A stretch of DNA of 35,551 bases, taken from the NCBI GenBank assembly GCA_025360845.1, contig JANYBJ010000136.1, positions 1 to 35,551 on the forward strand, given 5' to 3'. Each line of letters starts with the position of its first letter. Position 1 is the first letter of the stretch. Below are positions 16,477 to 27,000 of this stretch, piece after piece. Source of the stretch: a bacterium. GTDB lineage: Bacteria > Verrucomicrobiota > Kiritimatiellia > RFP12 > UBA1067. The position numbers and the translations under genes are program-made. Below the pieces are notes generated by a model. The model saw only the letters and a list, made by a program, of their open reading frames with translations, searched no databases and was not told the origin of the DNA.

Positions 16477-17406
16477 ATGATGAGCATGAATCAAAAGGTC
16501 GGCTTGCTTTGGAAAGCGGGTCTGGTTACGGTGTTTTCATCCGTTCTGCGGGCCGGCAACACGTACGGGCAGGTCATGAATCCGGCGGACGCGCAAAACA
16601 TGCCGTCGGCGACGAATCAGGTGGCCGCGAGCGAACATTTGCGGTCGTGGGAGCTGCCCGCGGTCGTCGTCGAGGGCGAGCGTGCGGCCGCGCTGAAAGA
16701 GGAGGACCGGATCGGCGATTACGGGCAGCCGCGATGGACCGCAACCCGCCGCTTCCCGACGACACGCGTGTATGTCGTGCCGGAAGGCAAGGCGGAACTT
16801 GAGTACTGGCTCAGAACGACATGCGAGAAAGATGGGTCTACCTCCTACCGCAGCCTGTATGAAGTCGAATACGGTCTGCCGTACCGGTTCCAATGCGACT
16901 TCTATGCACGGACAGACCGAAACACCGCATCAGGCAAAACGTATTTCAGCGAACAATACGAACTCCGTTACGCGCTGGCGGACTGGGGGGTGCTCCCAGG
17001 CAACCCCACGCTGTATTTCGAGTATATTCATCAGGAAGACGAGGATAAAGCGGATCAGGTTGAACCGAAACTGCTATTCGGCGGTGAACTCTGTCCGCGC
17101 TGGCACTGGGCCGTCAACTTTGTTGGCGAATTTGAGACAAGCGGAGAGTTGGAAAGAGAGTACTCCGTTCGTGATGGCATCAGCTATACCCTCGCCGATT
17201 CTAAGTTTTCTGTCGGCGCTGAAAGCCAGCAATTTTTCACGGACACGAAAGAAGACCGCGGGAACTTCGAAAGTTCCATCGTTCTGGGCCCCAGTTTTAA
17301 CTACCGTCCCTTGCCGCGGTTGACGGTCAATTTCTCGCCTTTGGTAGGCGTCACCGAGGACTCGCCCAAAGCGCAGATTTGGTTCAACTGCGGATGGGAG
17401 TTCTGA
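16477..17406 (+). CDS. Predicted outer-membrane beta-barrel protein
   Basis: A 309-residue exported protein of unknown function. An N-terminal signal peptide (about 1-31) is followed by ELPAVVVEGE (59-68), which resembles the region behind a TonB-box-like segment, and then YGQPRWTATRRFPTTRVYV (82-100). From there on the chain is alternating amphipathic strands rich in Tyr, Trp and Phe (YELRYALADW, YFEYIH, HWAVNFVGEF), and it ends in WEF; a C-terminal aromatic residue is usual for outer-membrane barrels. AGAGGA precedes the start; a second ATG is one codon on. It lies between two HZS-alpha-like diheme genes, 12 bp from the convergent one. Base composition is less GC-rich than its neighbours. 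A porin-like partner for the diheme proteins is possible but unproven. Confidence 0.7.
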   Translation: MMSMNQKVGLLWKAGLVTVFSSVLRAGNTYGQVMNPADAQNMPSATNQVAASEHLRSWELPAVVVEGERAAALKEEDRIGDYGQPRWTATRRFPTTRVYVVPEGKAELEYWLRTTCEKDGSTSYRSLYEVEYGLPYRFQCDFYARTDRNTASGKTYFSEQYELRYALADWGVLPGNPTLYFEYIHQEDEDKADQVEPKLLFGGELCPRWHWAVNFVGEFETSGELEREYSVRDGISYTLADSKFSVGAESQQFFTDTKEDRGNFESSIVLGPSFNYRPLPRLTVNFSPLVGVTEDSPKAQIWFNCGWEF

Positions 17407-17418
17407 GGCCCGACGCGC

Positions 17419-20400
17419 CTACTCCTCGAGAATCACGCGGAAGCCGACGTCGAAGACGCCCTGCCAAGGGGCGTAAGCGTAACGGACCGTTGCGCCCGCG
17501 TCGCGCGGACGGCTGGCGAACGACCCGCCGCGGGCCACCTTGGGCTCGCTGGGGTCGCCGCTGTTGCGTCCGTCGCCGTCGGCGTACGGATACGGGCGGT
17601 AGCTGCTGCGCGTCCACTCGCTGGCGTTGCCGATCATGTCCCGCAGGCCCCACGCGTTGGCCTGGCACTGCGCCACGTAGTCCATGCTGAACCAGTTGTC
17701 CTTGAAGCGCTCCTCGTGCAGCGGGTAGTTCATCTTCAGGTCATAGGGGCTGCGTTTCTGGATCGCGCTGCCGCCCTGCCACGACACGTTGGACCAGCGC
17801 ACGTCCTGGTCCGCGAGGTTGGCCGACTTGCTGAAGTCGTCGTCCAGCCCGCCCCAGTAGAAACGCGTGGCCGTGCCGCCGCGCGCGGCCCACTCCCACT
17901 GCGCCTCGGTCGGCAGAGCGGCCTTGACCCCGGCGGCTTTGCCGAGCCACTGACAGAATTCGTTCGCGCGCTGCCAGCTCATGCGGATCGCGGGCTGGTT
18001 GCGGTGGTTCGAGATGTAGCCGGGGAAGGTGTGGTCCTTGCCGTGCTGATCTTGGAAGCGCGAGTCGTGCTCGGGATCGAACGCCTTGTACTGAATATTC
18101 TTCACCTCGGTCTCGGACATCCAGAACGGCCGTTCGATCTTCACCGCCGCACGCGGACGCTCATCCGCCGCGCCGTCGTTCGCGCCCATCACAAACGAGC
18201 CGGCCGGAATGCGCACAAAGGCCATGACCTCGCCGTTGGGCAGCTTGATCTCTTTGCGCTCCGCGCCCAGCGCGGCCTGTGCGGCCTTGGCCTGCTCTGC
18301 GGTCAACGGGAAGCCGGGCGCCGTGAGCGTGTCGGGCTTGACCTCGGGCACGGGTTGCGGCGCCACCGGCGCGGGCGCACCGCGCGATTTGACCGTGGCG
18401 GCCCAGGCGTCGTACTCAGACTCCGGCGCGGCGTCGACCTGCGCGAAACGCTGGCTCAGCTCGACGCGACGGCCGGCCTGCGCATGACCGCGCACTTCGG
18501 GCGGACCCCACTTGCCGCGCCAAGGCGCGTTCAGATCGATCCACGTGTAGAGGGTCTGCCAAGCCTGCTCATCGAGCTTCACGCCGTGGTGCCCTTTCTT
18601 GAACATCTGCGCCAGCACGCTCGTGGAGCCGTGCCATTCGAGCGGGTTGTGCATGGGCAGCTCGCTCTCGGGACCCGGCCGGCGCACATAGGGCTGGATC
18701 ATGCGGTAGCACTCCGCCGCATCGCGCATCACCAGCTTGAGCTTCTTGTCCGGCACGCCACCCTGGTCGGCCGCGCGTTCAGGGGCCTTGGCCTCGTCGC
18801 CGTGGCAGCCGAGGCAGTACTTCTGCGCCACCGGCCACACCTCGTTCTCAAAGCCGAACGGGCGCACCGGTCCGTAGAACGGCTGGATCTTTTGCACGGG
18901 TTTGGCATCCGCGATCGCGCGGCCTGTCACCACGGACGAGCGGTTGTCCTCGTGGCAGCCCATGCAGGAGACGCGCTCGCCCGGCATGCCCACGAGCCAC
19001 GAGCGCATGAGCTGCAAGGCCGCGCCGTCCGCGTCGAGCGGCTGAAGCGCGATCGGCGTGTTTGCGGGAATCTCGAAACAGGTCGAGCCGTCCGCCTCGA
19101 TGGCCACCGTGCCGAGCAGGCGCTTGATGTCCCAACTCGACTCGACGCCGTCGAGGCCGACTGAATCATGGCCGCCGGTTTTCTCGTAGGCGAAGTGGTA
19201 GGAAAAGACGCGGAGCCGCTTGGCCGTGCCGCGCGGCACGCCGCGCAGGCCCGGCCCGTTGTAAATGTCGGCGATGTGGACACTGGCGGTCTTGGCGCCG
19301 GGGTTGCTGCGGTCCGGGATCACCGGCGGCCGCTTGCGGACCAGCACCGGAACCGGCTCCAGCAGCGCGGCGCCTTCCAGCTCCGCCAGCAGCGTGATGT
19401 TGTCGAACGTGTCCACCAGATAGACGCCCCACAGCCCGTCGCGTTTGGTCTTGGCGCTGACCAGCACATAGGTGTCGTTTAGTGGGAAAGGGTAGACGAA
19501 GTAGGGCTTGCCGCGCTCGAACTGGTTCTGCACCTGGCCGTCGCACACATCGCCCGGCACCGGCTGGCCGAAGCCGGGGAACTCGTGTACCATGCCGGAT
19601 TTCTCTTTGGGCAGCACCTCGGTCATGATGCGCAGCGGGCTGAAACCCTCGGGCCCCCACGTCTTTTCCGGCGGGTCGTAAACAAAGGGATAGCTGCGCG
19701 CGAGCGTGGGGTCGATGATCACCAGGCGCCCGATCTCGGAGTAGTCGTGATGCCCGCTGACGATGCCGATCACCTTGTGCGGGCTGCCCGGCATGGGGCG
19801 GCACTCCAGCAGCGCGGTCGGGAAATAGGAGCCGGAGCCGTAGAGCGCGAGCTGGCCCGTGCCGTCGGGATTCATGTTCATGAGGATGCGCGACCAGTAG
19901 TGCGGGATGTCGGAGTACTCCCAGCGGGTGTAAAGCACGCGCCCGTCGTTCATCACCGTCGGCGTGTAGTCGCTGTCCTGCTCAAAGGTGAGCTGGCGGA
20001 TCGAGCCGCTCGTGCGGTCGAGCTGATACAGCAGCGCCATCGGCTTGGAGCCGCCCTCGCAGGGCAGACCCTGATAGGCCGCCGTGCCGAGCATGATGAT
20101 GCGTCCGTCGGGCGTGTAGCAGCCGTCGAACCAGTCCACGTCCGGGCTGCCGGTCGGGGTCACCTCGGTCACGCCGCTGCCGTCGGGCTTGGACTCGAAC
20201 AGGGCCAGGCACATGTTGGAGTTGATGCCGGTGAAAAGCAGCCGGCCCGCGTCGAAGTCCAACTCGATATCGCGGACCAGCTTGCCGCCCGAGGGCTTGT
20301 AGAGCGTTTCGATCTTCGGCGTGCCGCGCAGGCCGGACAAGCGGACGATGTCATTGTCCCACCCGTCTTTGCGGATGGTGACATGGTTGTGCGAGTTGAG

Positions 20401-20811
20401 GGCGATGCAGCCGATCCCGCCTTGCATCTCCTGCCGCGCCCGCTTCGGGTCCATCGTCCGACGCACCACCAGGAGCTGGTCGAAATCGAGCAGCGGGTTG
20501 GCCAACAGCGCGGCGCGCACGCCCTCCACCAACGCCTCGGCCTCTTTCTGCTTGGCCGCGTCGGTCCCTTCGAGGGCCTGCCTGACCTCGTCGCGGCGGG
20601 CCGCGAGCGCGTCCACCGCCGCCCGGTATTTAGCGGCGTTGTAAGCCGCTCCGCTGTTTTTTGAAAGGTCGTCGATCGCCCGTTTGACCGCGTCGGGATT
20701 GAAGCGCTCGAGTTCGTCCTTGAGCTGCGCCACCCGCGCGGGAGCAGGCCCTTGCGCGAAACACGACATCCCCAGACACAGACACATACCCAGCGACACG
20801 AGTCTTTGCAT
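17419..20811 (-). CDS. HZS-alpha-like diheme beta-propeller protein fused to an FGE/SUMF1-like domain
   Basis: A 1130-residue exported protein (signal peptide about 1-19, ending CFA). After a helical N-terminal part comes a TolB/PD40-type propeller sharing the TRWEY motif (295-299) with the paralogue at 12967-16188. It is followed by a diheme region with CMGCH (616-620) and CLGCH (666-670) and a GHHGVKLDEQAW stretch ending TWIDLNAPW. After a Pro/Ala linker (about 820-860) a formylglycine-generating-enzyme fold starts at IPAGSFVMG and ends GFRVILEE. The two catalytic cysteines of true FGE are absent (VARGGSFASRPRDAGATVRY), so this domain is probably a binding or structural C-lectin-type fold. 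The start is supported by GGGGAAGG upstream. Its substrate is unknown. Being convergent with the barrel gene, it has its own promoter. Confidence 0.82.
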   Translation of the reverse strand: MQRLVSLGMCLCLGMSCFAQGPAPARVAQLKDELERFNPDAVKRAIDDLSKNSGAAYNAAKYRAAVDALAARRDEVRQALEGTDAAKQKEAEALVEGVRAALLANPLLDFDQLLVVRRTMDPKRARQEMQGGIGCIALNSHNHVTIRKDGWDNDIVRLSGLRGTPKIETLYKPSGGKLVRDIELDFDAGRLLFTGINSNMCLALFESKPDGSGVTEVTPTGSPDVDWFDGCYTPDGRIIMLGTAAYQGLPCEGGSKPMALLYQLDRTSGSIRQLTFEQDSDYTPTVMNDGRVLYTRWEYSDIPHYWSRILMNMNPDGTGQLALYGSGSYFPTALLECRPMPGSPHKVIGIVSGHHDYSEIGRLVIIDPTLARSYPFVYDPPEKTWGPEGFSPLRIMTEVLPKEKSGMVHEFPGFGQPVPGDVCDGQVQNQFERGKPYFVYPFPLNDTYVLVSAKTKRDGLWGVYLVDTFDNITLLAELEGAALLEPVPVLVRKRPPVIPDRSNPGAKTASVHIADIYNGPGLRGVPRGTAKRLRVFSYHFAYEKTGGHDSVGLDGVESSWDIKRLLGTVAIEADGSTCFEIPANTPIALQPLDADGAALQLMRSWLVGMPGERVSCMGCHEDNRSSVVTGRAIADAKPVQKIQPFYGPVRPFGFENEVWPVAQKYCLGCHGDEAKAPERAADQGGVPDKKLKLVMRDAAECYRMIQPYVRRPGPESELPMHNPLEWHGSTSVLAQMFKKGHHGVKLDEQAWQTLYTWIDLNAPWRGKWGPPEVRGHAQAGRRVELSQRFAQVDAAPESEYDAWAATVKSRGAPAPVAPQPVPEVKPDTLTAPGFPLTAEQAKAAQAALGAERKEIKLPNGEVMAFVRIPAGSFVMGANDGAADERPRAAVKIERPFWMSETEVKNIQYKAFDPEHDSRFQDQHGKDHTFPGYISNHRNQPAIRMSWQRANEFCQWLGKAAGVKAALPTEAQWEWAARGGTATRFYWGGLDDDFSKSANLADQDVRWSNVSWQGGSAIQKRSPYDLKMNYPLHEERFKDNWFSMDYVAQCQANAWGLRDMIGNASEWTRSSYRPYPYADGDGRNSGDPSEPKVARGGSFASRPRDAGATVRYAYAPWQGVFDVGFRVILEE

Positions 20812-20849
20812 GATTCGCCTTCCCCGATGTTATTTTTAAAAGGCTGTCT

Positions 20850-20877
20850 ATTCTACGTGAAAGAGCGACCGTCTAAA
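20850..20877 (-). promoter_or_regulatory. Candidate promoter for the diheme-FGE fusion gene
   Basis: On the minus strand TTTAGA (20872-20877) is followed after 16 nt by TAGAAT (20850-20855), a good -10 match, about 40 nt upstream of the ATG. The -35 is moderate. Confidence 0.35.
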
Positions 20878-21015
20878 AGCGGAAAAAGACGCGCCGTTTT
20901 CGGCTTTCGGTAAAGAACCCTCTGGGCAAGCTGGAAAGGCCTTGCCGCTTACCCGTTGCGGCTTTATCGTTTTGTTGTGTACGGGTGTTGTATCCCTTCA
21001 GACCGCACGTCTCCC

Positions 21016-24000
21016 CTATTTCAGCTCCGCCTCCAGTTTGAAGAACGCCCTGTGCGGCGGCACGCCTAGCGGTTCATGCCAAGTGCGGTTGGCTGGCTTG
21101 CCCGCCGTATCCACTGCCGGTTCGACCGGCAAGGTCCAGTCCGTCAAGTTGGTACTTCCCAGCACGCGCACGTTCACATACGGCGTCGTTGACGCGTCTT
21201 GCACGGGCATCTCGACCACCGGCCGACCGTTGACCATACGGATGTCGAGCAACAACACCCCCGGCGGCAGGTTCGTGCCGAAGGCGTACTCAAACCCGTT
21301 CGGCACGCCGTCGCCGTTGCGGTCCAGCCCGAAGAGCCCCGCCACATCGCCGGAGAGTCCGTGACTGTTAGCCCAAAGCGCGAAGCCCGTGTAGTCCGGC
21401 GTCCAGACCACGTGGTCCAACCAGCCGCAGTCAGCACCCTCTGACACGGTCTTGTCTTTGGCGTATTCCCAGCGCAGGGTATGCGTGCCGGAACCTTCGA
21501 TGCGCATACTGACGACCCGCCACTCCACTTCACCCGCGATGGATCGCCACACCTCATTATCGACTTTTAGACGCAACCAGTCGTACTCCGCCTCACTCGA
21601 AACCTTCCAGCGGTAGCCCAGCAAGCCCGGCCCACTGACCGTTGTTTCCAGCCAGCTTTTCTGTTCATTGCCAGCGCCGCCGCTGCGGGCAGCGTCCCGC
21701 CCATCGGAGGTTTCGTTGACTTGCGCAAACCAGTTCGAGGAACCGCCTGTTGTCCAGTTCAGACTGTGGTTGTCCACGGCCTCCGCCAAGGTCAATTCCA
21801 CAAACACAGCGGTTGCCGTGCGCGGCCCGTTCATCGCCACCGTGAGGGTGTTCGTCGCTTCGTTCGTCGCGACCCCGTCCACACGCCACTGGTCAAAGCG
21901 CCAGCCTTCCGCCGCTATGGCCGTCAGAACGACGTTGCTGCCCGCCGGTTCAAAAACACCTCCGGGGGCTGATCCGACCCAAGGCGTCTGTGCCGCAACC
22001 GAGACGGTGCCGCTGCCGGCGAGTTCAACTCCCAGCCAATAGTTGGTCCGCCAGTTCCAAGCCACGCGGCCATCGCTGGTGACGGTCGACGTGAACCAAT
22101 TCGTAGTCCCACCTTCCGGCGGTCCGTTGTTCCATCCCGTGCAGACATATTGCGCGGTTCCCTGAGCAATGGCAGCCTCTACGCGATTCGTCAAAACCGT
22201 TCCATACCAAACCCGATTGGTTCCGGTCATGGGAACAGGCGTTCCGTGTTCCGACGTCACGGTCCATTCGATCCATTTCACCGTCAGTTTGACCGTATCC
22301 GGTTGACTGCTCAACGTGCCGTTGTCCACAATCAGGCGAAGCTCATAGGTGCCCGCCTGGTCGGGCGTGAGGGAGGGCGCTGCCGTATGCGAAGCCACCA
22401 AGCCCGCCGTGCTGTTGCCCGGTGCAGACTTAACCTCCCAGACATAGTTCGAGGCATGGACACTGGCCGCGCCATTAAAGTGGACCGTCTGTCCCACAAA
22501 CGCCTCCGCGTCCGATCCCGCGTTGGCCGCCGGCGTGCCGGCCAGCAGGAACGAGGTGGTGGCCGCATTGTCGCCGCGGTCCGCATCGCCCTGCCCCTCG
22601 TTCGGCAGGATCTCGACTTTCACGCCATAGGCGCTGCGACTGGCTAAGAGCGTGGCTCCGGCCGTAACCGTGGCGTTCGATCCAACCGCCAGCGCGGTCA
22701 CCCTGACCGGCGCGCCGAGGTCCACCCAAGGCCCGGCAGGAGAATCGACCGAGAAACGCACCGTGAAGTTGGTTGCGGGCGAACCCTCTGTGTTGCGGAC
22801 CGTGGCCGACACTGTGACCGCCTCGCCGCTATGCGGCAACGCCGGCGTAACCGAGATATCTTCGCTGAACACCTGTAGATTCGGTGCGGGGTTCGCGGTC
22901 ACAGTCAGCGTGCGCTGGAAAACGGTGCCGTTGATCGTCACATAGATCGCCACGTCGCCCGCCGTGCCCGGCGCGAGCCAGTTGAGCGAGGCCGTGGCCG
23001 TGCCGCCCTTGGCCGCCACGTCCGCCGTCAGATTCGTAAGGCCGATCCGATTCGCCACGTTCGTCGCGCCCGCATAGAACGCCACTGCCGCGCCCGCGCC
23101 GCCCACCGCGCCGCCATCGTTGCGCACCGTGGCAGTGAGTGTCACCGCCGTCCCGGGCAGCGGTTGCAAGGGCGAGAAGCTGAGGCCAGCCGCCTGCAAG
23201 CTCGCGCCGGACGGATAGACCGCCAGGCCCGCAGACGTGCCGTTATTGGCCTCGCTCTCCTCCGCGATCTCTCCTGCCGTGTCCACCGCAGCCGCGAAGT
23301 TCGTCAGTCCAGCCGCGCCGCCTCGCCAGATCGCCTCCGCCCGTACGCTTGCGCCCACGGCAAGAGGCGCAGCCAGCGTCACCCGGTTGGTCGCGAAGAC
23401 GCTGCCGCCCGCGCTGAACACCACGTCAAAGGCTTCGCCCGTCCCCAAAGGCACCGTGCCGCTGTTGTCGATGTCGCAGGTCACCGTCACCGCCTCGCCC
23501 GCTACCGGCTGCGCGGGGCTGAAGGAGAGACCGCTGACCTGCTGCCAGCCCCAACGCAAGGTCCAGGGACGCAGGTCAGGCAGCGCCTGACGCACAGACA
23601 GCGTCTGCGTGAGGGCGTTGTTGTCCTCCAGCGTCTCGGCCACCGCGCCGCCGCTGTCGGCCAAGGCCCGCACCGCGTACGTGCCCGCGGCCGCCGTCCA
23701 GACCGTCGAAACCGCGACACTCGCGCCTGGCACGAGACCGGTGCCGAACGTCGTCGCCACGGGTGCGCCGTGGCTGAAGGCCGTAACGAGTGCTGCGCCG
23801 GCTGGAACCGCCGCCGCGCCCTGGTTCTTCACCGTCGCGGTGATCGTCACCGTATCGCCCGCCTTGGGAGAGCCGGGCGCGAAACCGAGGCCCGTCACGA
23901 TCAGGTCCGGCAGCGCCGCCGTACCGACCACGGTGCAGCTCCGCGCGTTGTTGCCCTCGTCGGTCTCGGCGACCGCGCCGCCGCTGTCGGCCAAGGCCGA

Positions 24001-27000
24001 GAGCGTGCGCAAGCCCGCCAGCGCGGTCCAGCCCGCCGGGGCGGTCACCCAAGCCTCGGAGAACGCCGGGAGATTGGTCGCGCAGGTCGCGTACGTCGTA
24101 TCCGCCCCGTCCCGGAACGCCACCGTGAAACTTCCCGACGCCGCGTTGCCGTCGTTGCGCACCCGCGCCCGCAGCACGACCCCGCTGCCCGTCACCGCAT
24201 ACGCCGTCTCGCCCTCCACCCGATAGGTCCCTATCTCAAATCCCAAATCTAAAATCCTCAAATCCCTCGTCGGCACTCCCACGCCGACGACGAGCGTGAG
24301 GTTGGTCGATCCCGTCAGCCGTCCATCATCCGCCTCGACATGCGCCTCGTGGACACCCGACGGCAAACCGTTGAGAAGCACGCTCCACGCGCCGTCCGGC
24401 GACACCGTGCGGTCTTCGTAGGTCTTGCCGTTGACCGCCACCGTCACCCGCGCGCCCAGAACCGGCTCGCGCACGCCCCAGTCGTAACGTGCCGTGCCGG
24501 CGAGCGTGTAACTCACGCCGCTCATCAGATTCGTCGGCATCGACGCCTCGACCTTGATGCCGAACTCACCGGCCGCGGGCGAGCCGAGTTGGAGCGAGCG
24601 GCCGGTCGCGTTGTTGGCCAGCGTCGCCTCCGTTGCCGGCAGCGCAGACGACGCGCCTTCGGCGTTGGCCTGCGACTGCGCCCGGTTGGACGCGAACTCC
24701 GCCACGGCGGTCAGCGTCACCACCCGGTCTGGACCTGTGACGGTCCAAGGGAGCAGGAGGGTTCGACTGCCGCCGACGCCCAGCGACTCGGCGAGTACCG
24801 CCGAGGCGACGACGGAGTAGGCGTTGGTGCTGTAGCTCGTCAAGTTGGTCGGCGAACCGTCCAGGAAGACTTGCACGAAAATGTCGCCGACGGTGTTCGT
24901 CGCGCCCGTGTTGCGCACCGTCACCTCGATGTTCACCGTCTCGCCCACCGCCGGATTGAACGTCTCCGAGCCGGCGGCGTTCAGAATGCGCAGGTCGGCA
25001 GAGGAGAGGGAGAGGTCGGGGAGTGCACCAGGCAGCGGCGGTTCTATGCTGTCCCCAGCGTACAGCCGCGCGACTTCGTTGGAGGAGAGGGCGCGGTTGT
25101 AAATACGGATGTCGTCGATAAGACCATTGAGCGCGTATTGAGGCCAACCTGAAGTGCCTCCGAAGAAAAGCAAGTTGCCTGGGGCCACCGGAGTGTTACG
25201 GACCGCCGTTTCCTGCTGCAAGACACCATTCAGATAGATACGTGCGACAGTCGAATTCTTGCTGATGGTTAGCGCATAAAACTCGCTCTGGGCCAACTTC
25301 TCTGTGCTTAAAGATACAACGACCCTGGAACCTGAAACATGACTGGCGTCGTCTTGGTAAAACCCTATTCGGCTTCGTTGGTCGGCAGTGTAATGGGGAC
25401 CCAGGCCATGACAGGTAACGTAGTTGTTCTCTCCATAAGCAATCATCGGGAAATCATTGGCGAAATCCCGGAAGGAAACCCATGCATACAATGTGTAATC
25501 CGATCCGAAGGTATCACTTGATATGCTCGCTTGAATGTAGTCATTTAAGCCATCAAAGGAGTATGCACGGTTGGCAATTCCGTAGCGGTCGGGAGCAAGG
25601 CTGGCACCCTCCACCGTTCCATGCTTCCCGTTTCCGCTGGCATCATTCGCATTCCCGTCGAACGGATAATACGCCACCAGCCCCAGCGTGCTGCCCGCAT
25701 CGGCCGGGTCGGTGTTGTCGGCGAGTTCCTGGGCGTCGGTGCGACCGTCGCGGTCGAAGTCGCCCGTGCCGTCGGAGGCGGTCAGGTTGCCGAAATGCTC
25801 GATCTCCCAAGCGTCCGGCAAGCCGTCGAGGTCGGTGTCGGTTACCACCGCCTCATACCCCGCCGTCGCCGTGAAGTCGTTCGTGACCGTCGCGGGGGCG
25901 GCGGGTGTCCAACCGGTGAAGCGCCAACCCGCGGCCGCGCTGACCGTCACGGGCGGGAAGTCCGCGCCGTTCGTGACCGTCACGACGTAGTCCGCGCCCG
26001 AATTCGCGTTCGCGATGCTGCCGTGATCGCCGGGGTGGAGGGTGACGAGGTGGGTGGCGGGCTGGGAGGTCGCAGTGTACAGTCGCGCGACTTCGTTGGA
26101 GGAGAGCGCGCGGTTGTAGACGCGAACGTCGTCCATGCGACCCTGCCACCAACTCTTGCCGAACCAGTCGAAGGCATAGCTGCTCTTGCCGAACAAGAGA
26201 GGAGTGTCCAAATTCCACGATGAAGAGGGTGCGCTAAGAACTTGGTCTGACATGCCGTTCACATTAACGGTGAACTCGTCACCCTGTTTGCGGAAGCACA
26301 GAAGATACCATGTGTCTGGACGGTAATCTCGCTTCTGTCCGACACCGTTGCTAACCCATGAGGTTCCGTTGCCAACATATACGACTAGGCCATTAGTCAC
26401 GGTAAAATTCCCATAGCCAATGGCAATTCCATAGTGGGGTATGCTATTCAGTATGTTTTGATAGATCCTATTCGTGTTCGCCGTATTGAACCAGACAGCG
26501 ATGGTGTACTCGGCTTGCCCCAGATTGATCAGTGTTGGCGTTTGAACATAGTCGTCGATCCCATCAAACGAACAGGCTCGGTTGGTTCCGCCAAACCGAT
26601 CAAGAGTCAAAGCCGCGCCACCCCCAACCGTCGCGTTGCGCCCATTCGTGGTCGCATCGTTCACGTTTCCATCAAACGGATAATACGCCACCAGCCCCAG
26701 CGTGCTGCCGGCATCGGCCGGGTCGGTGTTGTCGGCGAGTTCCTGGGCATCGGTGCGGCCATCGCGGTCGAAGTCGCCCGTGCCGTCGGAGGCGGTCAGG
26801 TTGCCGAAATGCTCGATCTCCCAAGCGTCCGGCAGGCCGTCGGCGTCGGTGTCGAGAACGGAGGCGGTTAGCGTCATGGCTGAGCGGAAGCCGATGGCGT
26901 GATTACGAATAAATGGGCGGCAGTCATCATATTTGCGCCGTGCTGACCGGCACCACTCTGCACTGTCGGCCCAAAAGCCGCCGCGAAAGTTACGGCTTGT

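Noticed and set aside
17419-18220. Active formylglycine-generating enzyme (sulfatase maturation)
   Set aside because: The catalytic cysteine pair is missing in the C-terminal block (RGGSFASRPRDAGATVRY), and no sulfatase gene is nearby.
12967-20811. A hydrazine synthase operon (anammox)
   Set aside because: Only alpha-subunit-like proteins are present, with extra discoidin or FGE-like domains and no beta/gamma subunits. Similar proteins are common in organisms that do not carry out anammox.
20944-20962. Hairpin GCCGC-N9-GCGGC as a terminator of the giant gene
   Set aside because: The stem is 5 bp, and on the minus strand no T-run follows; too weak to call.
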